Shown here: positions 1-6,119 of the stretch, one piece after another
Position numbering within the stretch: the first letter of the stretch is position 1
Layout of the letters: every line of letters starts with the position of its first letter
NCBI GenBank assembly: GCA_021802305.1
Contig: JAKAAD010000063.1
Span: 1-6,119 of the forward strand
Reading direction: 5' to 3'
DNA: 6,119 bases
Source: a bacterium
GTDB taxonomy: Bacteria; Chlamydiota; Chlamydiia; Chlamydiales; Rhabdochlamydiaceae
Made by a program: the position numbers and the translations under genes
Notes under the pieces: model-generated
What the model was told of the DNA's origin: nothing
Databases searched by the model: none
What the model saw: only the letters and a program-made list of their open reading frames with translations

Positions 1-149
1 CGTTCCCCAATCTCCTGCTTGAAATCAAAGAGTCGTAACGTCTGTTCGCTGTATGTACATAAATGAATTTGACATCATTCTCTTGGGAACTTTCTCAAAA
101 ACCCTCTTTAATTCCATCAGATTCTGCTCTAATAGCCATTGAAACAGTG

Positions 150-322
150 ATCCACAAATGCATCCAAAAATTGGCTTTTGGCTACGCCGGACAACCACGG
201 CATTTGCACCTGTCTGCATCGCACAACGACTTCAAGTTGTGCTGCTTCGACGTCCACTTCGCTTGGTTCAAATGCAGAGCGTCTTTTTGCCAAATTCCCA
301 ATTTTTGGATGCACTTGTGTAT
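150..322. repeat. Imperfect palindromic (inverted-repeat) element
   Basis: Bases 159-174 (TGCATCCAAAAATTGG) are the exact reverse complement of 298-313. The pairing extends outward (153-157 with 315-319, then 150-151 with 321-322) and, after a small asymmetric internal loop, inward (177-182 with 289-294). Further in, 200-206 can pair with 269-275, and a perfect 7-bp stem 221-227/236-242 with an 8-base loop lies near the centre. The whole segment could therefore fold as one long interrupted hairpin in DNA or RNA. This layout resembles small non-autonomous palindromic repeats (MITE- or REP-like), but I see no clear target-site duplication and no second copy in this window, so family and mobility are unproven. 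The alternative is a locus-specific RNA structure in the leader of the next gene. Confidence 0.7.
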
Positions 323-325
323 AAT
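320..325 (+). promoter_or_regulatory. Possible -10 box for leucine dehydrogenase-argS unit
   Basis: An exact TATAAT lies about 60 bases before the dehydrogenase start codon and would give a leader of roughly 55 bases. No good -35 box sits 16-18 bases upstream: TTGCCA at 287-292 is about 10 bases too far away. The hexamer sits at the outer edge of the right arm of the palindromic element, so it may be part of the repeat and not a dedicated promoter. Confidence 0.3.
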
Positions 326-378
326 GCCAAAGGAATATTTTTTGCCTTCCGAGGTCCCAAATGGTAAGATAGTTCCAC

Positions 379-383
379 GGAGG
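379..383 (+). promoter_or_regulatory. Ribosome binding site of leucine dehydrogenase gene
   Basis: GGAGG is a strong Shine-Dalgarno match. It is only 4 bases from the ATG at 388 and 13 bases from the next in-frame ATG at 397. Neither spacing is ideal, so the protein may begin at MALMTED or at MTED. I use 388 because the shorter spacing is commoner than the longer one. Confidence 0.6.
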
Positions 384-387
384 TCCT

Positions 388-1488
388 ATGGCACTCATGA
401 CAGAAGATTCTTTACAGCTCACAGAGCTTACTATTCCTGGCTATGAACGAGTCATAAAAGTTCATCATCCAGAAGTGGGACTCACTGCTTTTATATGTAT
501 TCACAATACAACCTTAGGCCCTTCCCTGGGTGGGATACGCATTTATCCTTACGCGTCAGAGAAAGAGGCTCTTAACGATGGACTCCGCCTTGCAAAGGGG
601 ATGACTTCCAAAGCAGCGATCACTGAGTGTGGATTTGGAGGAGGAAAGAGCGTCATCATGCTCGATCCTACGCGAGGAAAAACGGCTGCGATGTTGAGAA
701 GTTTTGCTCAAGCTGTTCATTCTTTAGAAGGCCAGTATATCTGCGCTGAAGATGTGGGATGTACTCTAGAAGACATGGGCATCATTGGAGAGATGACGCC
801 CTATGCCGTGGGCCTTCCCTCAAAGCGTAGCAGTGGAGATCCCTCCCCATTTACGGCATGGGGAACGTTCCGAGGCATTCAAGCAACTGCATATCAAATT
901 TTTGGATCGGATCATTTAGAAGGGAAAGTCATTGCGCTCCAAGGATTAGGCAGTGTAGGCGGGAAACTAGGAGAGCTTCTTTTTTGGGCAGGAGCGACTT
1001 TAATCGTTTCTGACATTCAGGAAGAAAAGTGCATACAATTTGCACGCAAGACAAGTGCTCGCATCGTTTCCAATGAAGAGATCTTCCGCGTTCCTTGTGA
1101 TATCTTTGCACCATGTGCTTTGGGGGCCATTCTCAATGAAAAAACGATTCCCCAACTTCAATGTCGAGGAGTTGCGGGATGTGCAAACAATCAACTTCTT
1201 TTAGAAAGCGACGCGGAACTCTTACATCGCTATGGAATCCTGTATGCCCCTGACTTTCTCATCAATTCCGGAGGACTGATCAATGTTGCTCAAGAATTAG
1301 AACCGGGTGGCTATTATCCTGCATATGCTCGTGCAAAAACACATAGAATCTACGATCAGCTTACGACCGTATACGAGATAGCCAAAACGCGAGGGATTTC
1401 GACGCAGCGCGCTGTCATGTCTCTCGTCGATTATCGCTTGCAATATGGAGTTGGCAAGCGAACGACGCCACCTAGCTTTTTGAAATGA
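388..1488 (+). CDS. ldh: Leucine (branched-chain amino acid) dehydrogenase, Glu/Leu/Phe/Val dehydrogenase family
   Basis: This cytoplasmic enzyme catalyses reversible NAD-dependent oxidative deamination of leucine, valine and isoleucine to 2-oxo acids and ammonia. The 366-residue length is that of Bacillus leucine dehydrogenases. The N-terminal substrate domain shows LGPSLGGIR (43-51), MTSK with K75, and GFGGGKSVI with K87. The 12-residue spacing of these lysines matches the substrate and catalytic lysines of the family. AEDVG follows, with D122. The NAD domain has the Rossmann loop GLGSVG (186-191) and an acidic residue, D209, at the end of the second strand, as expected for NAD over NADP. 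NSGGLINVAQE (293-303) is the conserved C-terminal block. All key residues are present and no truncation is seen. The stop overlaps the start of argS by ATGA, so the two genes are probably co-transcribed and translationally coupled. The family call is firm; preference for leucine over valine or phenylalanine cannot be settled from sequence alone. Confidence 0.93.
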   Translation: MALMTEDSLQLTELTIPGYERVIKVHHPEVGLTAFICIHNTTLGPSLGGIRIYPYASEKEALNDGLRLAKGMTSKAAITECGFGGGKSVIMLDPTRGKTAAMLRSFAQAVHSLEGQYICAEDVGCTLEDMGIIGEMTPYAVGLPSKRSSGDPSPFTAWGTFRGIQATAYQIFGSDHLEGKVIALQGLGSVGGKLGELLFWAGATLIVSDIQEEKCIQFARKTSARIVSNEEIFRVPCDIFAPCALGAILNEKTIPQLQCRGVAGCANNQLLLESDAELLHRYGILYAPDFLINSGGLINVAQELEPGGYYPAYARAKTHRIYDQLTTVYEIAKTRGISTQRAVMSLVDYRLQYGVGKRTTPPSFLK

Positions 1489-3236
1489 TCCTTTCTCTTC
1501 TTCAGAATGCATTTGACGGTGCGATTGGCAAAGTTTTGCAGGGATTTTCTTTTACTGCGCACGTGCGATCTGAAGTCACGCAAAGTACCAAGAGAGAATT
1601 TGGACATTATCAGTGCAATAGTGCCTTAAAGCTCAGCAAAATTCTCAAGAAAAATCCTCGAGAAGTCGCACAGGACATCGTCCAATTCCTCGATCCCATG
1701 TGCGGCAACCAAAGAATGATTGCCCGCATGGAAATTGCAGGAGCAGGCTTCATCAATATCACATTAGAACCCACATTCATTGCTACACGCGCGCAAGAAA
1801 TGCTGCTGGATGCCAGGTTGGGAATCCCTCTTCCCAAGAAACCAGAAAAGATCATTGTGGAGTTTTCCTCGCCCAATATCGCAAAGGAGCTGCACGTGGG
1901 ACATTTGCGATCGACCATCATTGGAGATGCTCTCGCGAGATTGTTGGAATTTGTGGGCCACCACGTTCTTCGATTGAATCACGTCGGAGATTGGGGAACG
2001 CAATTTGGCATGCTCATAGCCTACATGAAGGAAATGGTTCCTCACGTACTCACCGGAAAAGAAACGACGGATATCACACAGCTCATGGAATGGTATCGCT
2101 TGTCCAAAAAGCGATTTGATGAGGACCCCGAGTTCAAAAAAAGAGCGCGCGAAGAAGTCGTTGCTTTGCAAGGAGGAAATGCAGAAACAAAGCATGCATG
2201 GCAAATCATCTGTGACATTTCAAGGCATGCCTTCCAAGAAATCTACGATCTTTTGGACATTCGCATCCAAGAACGGGGAGAATCTTTTTATAATCCCTTC
2301 CTCGCTCAGATAGTTGAAGATCTTGAGCGCAAAGGACTCCTTTCGATCTCTGAAGGGGCAAAATGCGTCTTCCTCGAAGGCTTTGTGGGAAGAGATGGGA
2401 CGCCTCAACCCATGATCGTGCAAAAATCTGATGGTGGCTACAACTATGAAACGACTGACGTTGCTGCGATGTGGCATCGCGTCGCAAAAGAACGAGCAGA
2501 GCGCATCGTCGTAGTCACAGATGCAGGACAAAGCTTGCACTTCGATATGGTTTATCAAACCGCTGTGAAAGCAGGCTATCTCGATCCTCAAAAGGTGCGC
2601 TTTGATCATGTAACTTTTGGCGTCGTGTTGGGTCCGGATGGAAAGAAATTTAAAACGAGAAGCGGTGACGCCGAGAAACTCATTGACCTTCTCTTAGAAG
2701 CGATTTCACGAGCGCGCTCTCTTATAAAAGAGCGGTTGCCAGATCTTTCTGCCAACGAGATGGATGAATATTCTCGTATCTTGGGCGTTGATGCCATTAA
2801 ATATGCAGATCTCTCTTGCCATCGTCAGAAAGATTACATCTTTAGTTACGAAAAAATGCTTCGCTTTGAAGGAAATACAGCTCCCTTTTTGCTTTACGCC
2901 TATGTGCGCATTCAAGGAATCAAGCGAAAGATCAATAAGAACCTCTCATCGATCCTAGGGACTCCCATGGAACTTTCCCATCCTACAGAAGAAATGCTTG
3001 CTCTGCACGCCTGTCAATTTGGAGAAATCCTCGACATGGTGACCCGCGATCTTCTCCCTAATCGTCTTGCAGAATACTTGTACGAGCTTGCAGAAAAGTT
3101 TCATGCCTTTTTTCGCGATTGCCGCGTAGAAGGATCCCCTCAAGAAGCAAGCCGCATTCAGCTTTGTGAAGTTACGGGACGCGTACTCGAGAAGGGACTG
3201 ACTCTTTTGGGCCTCAAAGTACTACCTAAGATGTAA
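1485..3236 (+). CDS. argS: Arginyl-tRNA synthetase (class I)
   Basis: ArgRS attaches arginine to tRNA-Arg in an ATP-dependent reaction in the cytoplasm. The 583 residues fit the usual bacterial length. In order: an N-terminal additional domain (about 1-95, with EFGHYQCNSALKLSK); the Rossmann catalytic core with the HIGH motif as HVGH (137-140) inside FSSPNIAKELHVGHLRSTIIGD; LNHVGDWGTQFGMLIAY (164-180); ETTDVAA (322-328); and the KMSKS-position loop as KFKTRSGD (388-395), the relaxed form common in ArgRS. The C-terminal helical anticodon-binding (DALR) domain begins around 455 with NTAPFLLYAYVRIQGI and ends LLGLKVLPKM. The ATG shares four bases with the upstream stop, and no clear Shine-Dalgarno precedes it, which suggests that ribosomes ending the dehydrogenase restart here. 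No obvious terminator follows. The gene appears intact. Confidence 0.97.
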   Translation: MILSLLQNAFDGAIGKVLQGFSFTAHVRSEVTQSTKREFGHYQCNSALKLSKILKKNPREVAQDIVQFLDPMCGNQRMIARMEIAGAGFINITLEPTFIATRAQEMLLDARLGIPLPKKPEKIIVEFSSPNIAKELHVGHLRSTIIGDALARLLEFVGHHVLRLNHVGDWGTQFGMLIAYMKEMVPHVLTGKETTDITQLMEWYRLSKKRFDEDPEFKKRAREEVVALQGGNAETKHAWQIICDISRHAFQEIYDLLDIRIQERGESFYNPFLAQIVEDLERKGLLSISEGAKCVFLEGFVGRDGTPQPMIVQKSDGGYNYETTDVAAMWHRVAKERAERIVVVTDAGQSLHFDMVYQTAVKAGYLDPQKVRFDHVTFGVVLGPDGKKFKTRSGDAEKLIDLLLEAISRARSLIKERLPDLSANEMDEYSRILGVDAIKYADLSCHRQKDYIFSYEKMLRFEGNTAPFLLYAYVRIQGIKRKINKNLSSILGTPMELSHPTEEMLALHACQFGEILDMVTRDLLPNRLAEYLYELAEKFHAFFRDCRVEGSPQEASRIQLCEVTGRVLEKGLTLLGLKVLPKM

Positions 3237-3252
3237 GGATCTATCATTGCAT

Positions 3253-3495
3253 TCAAGCTCTTGTTAAAAACCTCAGGTAATTTTCTCTTGTTATCAACAC
3301 TCCTTTTTCCCCGAGTTCCTTTTCTGTCTCATGCAATGCACTTTATTCTCTTTGCATCGTTGCAGCTTCTTCCATCTCATAGAAAACTTGTACGAGATGA
3401 CTCTTACCAGTAGAAGAATGCGCGATAAAATCTACTTCTCTACCGGACTTTGTCTGATAATAGCATATTTCCTCATACCCATGACGTCGCAAATC
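3253..3495 (-). pseudogene. Remnant of the C-terminus of an AAA ATPase with DUF4143 domain
   Basis: Read on the minus strand from 3495, one frame gives DLRRHGYEEICYYQTKSG, then REVDFIAHSS, LVQVFYEME and TMQRE. A TAA at 3345-3343 interrupts it, and the same frame continues SALHETEKELGEKGVLI, TRENYLRFL to a TGA at 3255-3253. The order of motifs (LRRxGYE, YYxTKSGREVDF, a QVxY strand, a basic RE step, then a leucine-rich helix ending in KGVLIT) matches, from memory, the C-terminal half of the DUF4143 domain of bacterial AAA ATPases, a group placed among PD-(D/E)XK nuclease-like folds. The ATPase N-terminal part and the start are missing. A TAG lies in frame just upstream at 3498-3496, and homology stops at the hairpin beside the nnr gene. 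About 81 codons remain and the reading frame is otherwise preserved, so decay looks recent. It cannot make a functional ATPase. Confidence 0.75.
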
Positions 3496-3496
3496 C

Positions 3497-3527
3497 TATA
3501 ATGGTCCTAATTTTTGGGACCATTATA
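3497..3527 (-). terminator. Hairpin just after the NnrE-NnrD stop codon, possible terminator
   Basis: Bases 3497-3507 (TATAATGGTCC) pair perfectly with 3517-3527 around a short AT-rich loop, and a T-G wobble can extend the stem by one pair. It starts two bases after the stop codon of the nnr gene, where a terminator would be expected. There is no good T-run after the stem on either strand, so it is a poor classical intrinsic terminator. It may instead stabilise the mRNA 3' end or act on both converging transcripts. Confidence 0.5.
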
Positions 3528-3529
3528 AT

Positions 3530-5047
3530 TCAAAAATCGAGGAAAGATGAAGCCTTAGTTGCGCAAGAGGTCTCATAAACTCGCATAACGCGAGGAAGAT
3601 AGGTAAAAAGATCAGAGGCCACCACGCCATAAGAAGAAAGCTCCTTTGCTGCACATTCTCCTGCAAGTCCATGAAACGATGCTCCAAGAGCAGCTGCAGT
3701 ACGTGTAGGAAGCCCTTGCGCAAGAAGCGCTGCGATCACTCCTGTAAGAACATCTCCCGTTCCCGCTTTTGCAAGCGCCGGATGCCCTTGGGCAATGAGG
3801 AGCGGCGATGTGTGCGGATGGAAGATCCACGTAGGCCCCCCTTTGAGGACAAGTGTACATTTTCTGCGCTCTACATATGCTTGTGACTGTTCCAAGATCT
3901 GTTCTTTGATAGGGCTAAGTCGTTCCATTTCCGCGTGTTGCGGCGTGAGAATGATATTTTCAGGGAGCGATCGCGGAGGCAAATAGCGTAGCGCATCTGC
4001 ATCCACAACTGCAGGAATGGGAAGTATTGCAAACACTTGCTGTACGAGTTTTTGGGTCGCAGAACTCACTCCCAGGCCTGGTCCCAAAAATAGGCTTTTT
4101 GCTCGCTGCACTTCCTGCTTGAATCTGGAAACGTGAAAGGGTTCGCGAATCACTTCATGCGGAGCCGTTGTACAAGCAGCAATCCCCTCTTTCGAAGAAA
4201 ATAAGCGCACGATTCCCGCACCTGCTTTTAACGTTGCAAAGCTTGCAAGGAGAGCTGCTCCCGGCATCGTGCGCGAACCAGCAATCCCTAGCACATAGCC
4301 TGTTTCATATTTATGTCTAGATCTCAGTACTTGTGGGAGAAGATCGGGAATGCGATGGGCAGCAAAGATATAGGCATCCTCTCGTGCAGCTTCTCTCTCT
4401 TTTGTCGATAGCCCATAGGGAACAGTGCAGATTTCTCCGCTGCAATCCCATCCCTTTCGCAAAAAACTTCCCGTTTTAGGAAACTCTAATGCCATCGTAA
4501 CTCGTGCGCGAACGGCAACATCTCCTGTTTCTCCCGTATTTCCATGGACGCCAGAGGGAAGATCGATTGCAATAATAGGCAGTTTTGCTTCGTTCATGCA
4601 TCGAATGGCCTCTGCCACTTTTGGCTCTAATTTTCCTGAGAAACCAGTGCCATAAATTCCATCTACAATCACTCCTTCCTTGAGAGGAGGAATTGTCGTA
4701 GAAGTTTTTCCCCCTTTTTTTACAAAGCGCGCACGCATGATTTGCGAAAGAGGGCTGCATTGCTGTGTGGGATAAAGCTCCCAAGCAATGACTATACAAT
4801 TATGTTCTAGAAGATGTATTCCTGCTGCATAGGCATCGCCTCCATTATTCCCTTTTCCAATGACGAGATGGACATGCTTTAGAGAGCCCCAAGCGTTCAT
4901 GTAACGCTGCGTAGCCTCCGCAATTGATGCACCAGCTCCTTCCATGAATTGCATCTCTTTGGCACCGCGGTCGATCGCTACTTTTTCTATGCGCGCGGCT
5001 TCTTTTGCGGAAATGATTTTCTCCCCTTCAAGAGGGGTACTCGACAT
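3530..5047 (-). CDS. nnrDE: Bifunctional NAD(P)H-hydrate epimerase / ADP-dependent NAD(P)H-hydrate dehydratase
   Basis: This is a metabolite-repair enzyme. The N-terminal YjeF_N (NnrE) domain epimerises R- to S-NAD(P)HX, and the C-terminal carbohydrate-kinase-like NnrD domain dehydrates S-NAD(P)HX back to NAD(P)H using ADP. In 505 residues one sees GKGNNGGDAYAAGIHL (64-79), VDGIYGTGFSG (128-138) and IDLPSGVHGNTGE (161-173) for NnrE. For NnrD one sees KYETGYVLGIAGSRTMPGAA (246-265), KAGAGIVRL (274-282), LGPGLG (321-326), VVDADALRYL (347-356), VLKGG (400-404) and AGTGDVLTGVIAALLAQG (428-445), with D432 the expected key acid of the GxGD motif. Some usually stricter positions differ: GGDA instead of GGDG, and TPQHAEM where TPHPGEM is typical. 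The start chosen is the ATG overlapping the gpsA stop as TGATG; a GTG directly before it at 5050 is the alternative. It is probably translationally coupled to gpsA. Confidence 0.92.
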   Translation of the reverse strand: MSSTPLEGEKIISAKEAARIEKVAIDRGAKEMQFMEGAGASIAEATQRYMNAWGSLKHVHLVIGKGNNGGDAYAAGIHLLEHNCIVIAWELYPTQQCSPLSQIMRARFVKKGGKTSTTIPPLKEGVIVDGIYGTGFSGKLEPKVAEAIRCMNEAKLPIIAIDLPSGVHGNTGETGDVAVRARVTMALEFPKTGSFLRKGWDCSGEICTVPYGLSTKEREAAREDAYIFAAHRIPDLLPQVLRSRHKYETGYVLGIAGSRTMPGAALLASFATLKAGAGIVRLFSSKEGIAACTTAPHEVIREPFHVSRFKQEVQRAKSLFLGPGLGVSSATQKLVQQVFAILPIPAVVDADALRYLPPRSLPENIILTPQHAEMERLSPIKEQILEQSQAYVERRKCTLVLKGGPTWIFHPHTSPLLIAQGHPALAKAGTGDVLTGVIAALLAQGLPTRTAAALGASFHGLAGECAAKELSSYGVVASDLFTYLPRVMRVYETSCATKASSFLDF

Positions 5048-6045
5048 CACAAATGTTCCTCTTTAATCGCTCGCTGCAACAAACTCTTCACCGCATCGCG
5101 AGGCTGCATCCCGCCATACAGAATGTCGTATACTGCTTGTGTAATAGGAAGAGCAACGTGTTTTTTTTTCCCTAACTGCCAAGCAGAAACACAGGTATAC
5201 ACCCCTTCGACCACCATGCCAATTCTCTCTTGTGCAATTTGGGGGCTCAATCCTTCTGCAATGAGCCTTCCAAACATGTAATTGCGCGATAGGCGCGAAA
5301 GGCAAGTCACACACAAATCGCCAAGCCCTGAAAGACCTGTTAGCGTCTCGGATTGGCCTCCTTTCACGGAACAAAGTTTTCGCATTTCATGCAGGCCTCT
5401 CGTCATAAGCGCTGCTTTTGTATTATCTCCAAATCCAAGGCCATCGCTAATTCCACAGGCAATCGCAATGATGTTTTTCAAGGCGCCCCCAAAAGCAACG
5501 CCTTCTACATCGGGATTGGGATAAATGCGAAAAAACGGTGTCGTGAATGCATCAATTACTTTGATCCCAACATCTACATCGTAGGAAGCACAAACAATGG
5601 CTGTGGGCAACTGATGAATGACTTCCTCAGCATGTGATGGGCCACTCAACACGGCAATTTGTTTTCGCTTATCTGCTCCCATCACTTCCAACACGACTTC
5701 CGGGAGCAAAAGTCCATTATTTTGTTCAATGCCTTTGGACGTGAGCACAATGGGGCAAGAGATTTCTCCTAAGCTTAACACGCGTTCAAATGTGGGTCGA
5801 ACGCCTCGTGACGTTACGGATTCAACGAGAAGATCGATGTTTTCCAATGCCAAAGGAAGAGAGCTTGTAATGACAACGGTATCACTGATGGGAAAACGAG
5901 GCAGTTTGGGATGCACGCGCTCATCGTTCAACTGCTTGGCAAAATCGGCACTTGCTGTCCAAAGAACGACATCATGTCCTTTACTTGCAAGCAGAGACGC
6001 TAAACAAAAACCCCACGTTCCTGCTCCTAAATATCCAATGCGCAT
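5047..6045 (-). CDS. gpsA: Glycerol-3-phosphate dehydrogenase [NAD(P)+]
   Basis: GpsA reduces dihydroxyacetone phosphate to sn-glycerol 3-phosphate with NAD(P)H, supplying the backbone for phospholipids. From the chosen start it has 332 residues, normal for the family. The N-terminal Rossmann domain opens with MRIGYLGAGTWG, glycine loop at 7-12. LTSKGIEQNNGLLL (101-114) and LSGPSHAEEV (133-142) follow. The C-terminal helical domain has FGGALKNIIAIACGISDG (185-202) with catalytic K190, then TGLSGLGDLCVTC (236-248) with D242, SRNYMFGR (253-260) with R254 and N255, and GMVVEGVYT (276-284). The frame is open 21 codons further upstream, but the glycine loop must lie at the extreme N-terminus and GAGG sits properly before this ATG. 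The sequence closely resembles chlamydial GpsA, including the terminal LLQRxxKEExL pattern, and is the best lineage marker here. The stop overlaps the nnr start. Confidence 0.97.
   Translation of the reverse strand: MRIGYLGAGTWGFCLASLLASKGHDVVLWTASADFAKQLNDERVHPKLPRFPISDTVVITSSLPLALENIDLLVESVTSRGVRPTFERVLSLGEISCPIVLTSKGIEQNNGLLLPEVVLEVMGADKRKQIAVLSGPSHAEEVIHQLPTAIVCASYDVDVGIKVIDAFTTPFFRIYPNPDVEGVAFGGALKNIIAIACGISDGLGFGDNTKAALMTRGLHEMRKLCSVKGGQSETLTGLSGLGDLCVTCLSRLSRNYMFGRLIAEGLSPQIAQERIGMVVEGVYTCVSAWQLGKKKHVALPITQAVYDILYGGMQPRDAVKSLLQRAIKEEHL
5056..5061 (-). promoter_or_regulatory. Ribosome binding site of the NnrE-NnrD gene
   Basis: GAGGAA lies within the last codons of gpsA, 8 bases before the ATG at 5047 and 5 bases before the GTG at 5050. 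Spacing and codon type favour the ATG, though both could be used. A dedicated site here means the gene need not rely only on ribosomes finishing gpsA. Confidence 0.6.
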
Positions 6046-6051
6046 AGATTG

Positions 6052-6055
6052 CCTC
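6052..6055 (-). promoter_or_regulatory. Ribosome binding site of gpsA
   Basis: GAGG lies 6 bases before the ATG at 6045 and settles the start against the upstream in-frame ATGs at 6108 and 6087. The remaining bases to the window edge, 6056-6119, show no recognisable gene end or promoter. Confidence 0.6.
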
Positions 6056-6119
6056 GACTTTGTACATTTTTGGCGAGCAAATCTCATATCGCGAATGCAT
6101 CTCCTCAAAAATGCTGCCG

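Larger units (their letters stand above)
1..387. other. Gene-poor leader region upstream of leucine dehydrogenase gene
   Basis: I find no gene I can support here. Several frames are open for 60-130 codons on both strands, but they overlap one another and run through the inverted repeat at about 150-322, which forces both strands to encode similar peptides (MHPKIG on plus, VHPKIG on minus). That explains the open frames without a gene. A minus-strand frame entering from the left edge (about 1-93) reads plausibly as protein (fragments such as DVKFIYVHTANRRYDSL) but has a stop directly upstream and no visible start, so it could be a decayed gene end or chance. What the region does hold is the repeat, a consensus -10 box and the ribosome binding site of the following gene. 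Confidence 0.5.

Noticed and set aside
63..446. Plus-strand open frame of 127 codons, together with competing frames at 158-367 plus and 129-422 and 25-219 minus
   Set aside because: They overlap each other, cross the palindrome that makes both strands look alike, one runs into the dehydrogenase gene in another frame, and none has a family signature.
1764..2609. Long antisense open frames within argS
   Set aside because: The sense strand has full ArgRS motif conservation. The antisense frames are shadows of its codon use with no family features.
3245..3338. 8-bp inverted repeat CATTGCAT / ATGCAATG flanking the end of the ATPase relic
   Set aside because: Short, far apart and partly inside the relic coding sequence, so likely chance.
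5048..5050. GTG start for the NnrE-NnrD gene
   Set aside because: It adds one residue only. The adjacent ATG has better spacing and the classic TGATG overlap, though the GTG cannot be excluded.
6046..6108. Upstream extension of gpsA to an ATG at 6108
   Set aside because: It would put 21 basic residues before the Rossmann strand, which GpsA proteins do not have, and the binding site fits the ATG at 6045.
6056..6119. End of another minus-strand gene upstream of gpsA
   Set aside because: One frame reaches a stop at 6107-6105 after only four codons, and the other frames show no recognisable protein. There is too little sequence to call.
1..6119. CRISPR arrays, tRNA or rRNA genes, complete insertion sequences
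   Set aside because: No regularly spaced direct repeats, no cloverleaf-like or rRNA stretches, and no transposase signature seen on either strand.

Overview
The window looks like a stretch of chromosome from a member of the phylum Chlamydiae, more likely an environmental (Parachlamydia-like) lineage than the genus Chlamydia. The main reason is the GpsA protein, which resembles, from memory, chlamydial GpsA almost end to end: a YLGxGxWGF start, a GIEQNxGLLL block, a GGALKNxIAIACGISDG block and an LLQRxxKEExL end. The leucine dehydrogenase (IHNTTLGPxLGG, ICAED) and the arginyl-tRNA synthetase fit the same group. Base composition by eye is in the mid-40s % GC (not counted). No search could be run, so the placement rests on remembered family features.

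Layout: bases 1-387 hold no convincing gene. They contain an imperfect inverted-repeat element (about 150-322) whose arms include a perfect 16-bp match, with a smaller perfect hairpin near its centre. A consensus TATAAT at its right edge may help drive the next gene. Bases 388-3236 on the plus strand carry a two-gene unit, leucine dehydrogenase followed by argS, joined by a 4-base ATGA overlap. Bases 3237-3529 separate convergent units. They contain a decayed minus-strand fragment coding for the C-terminus of a DUF4143-type AAA ATPase, with one in-frame stop, and an 11-bp hairpin right behind the stop codon of the next gene. Bases 3530-6045 on the minus strand carry gpsA followed by a fused NnrE-NnrD gene, coupled through a TGATG stop/start overlap. 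The last 74 bases hold the gpsA ribosome binding site and unassigned sequence.

Functionally, the intact genes are housekeeping and metabolic. Leucine dehydrogenase interconverts branched-chain amino acids and 2-oxo acids using NAD(H). ArgRS charges tRNA-Arg. GpsA makes sn-glycerol 3-phosphate for phospholipids, using NAD(P)H. NnrE-NnrD repairs hydrated NAD(P)H, so the minus-strand pair links a nicotinamide-dependent dehydrogenase with a nicotinamide repair enzyme.

I do not see a new defence or mobile system that is intact. The points most worth a second look are the palindromic element in front of the dehydrogenase gene and the DUF4143 ATPase relic between the convergent operons.
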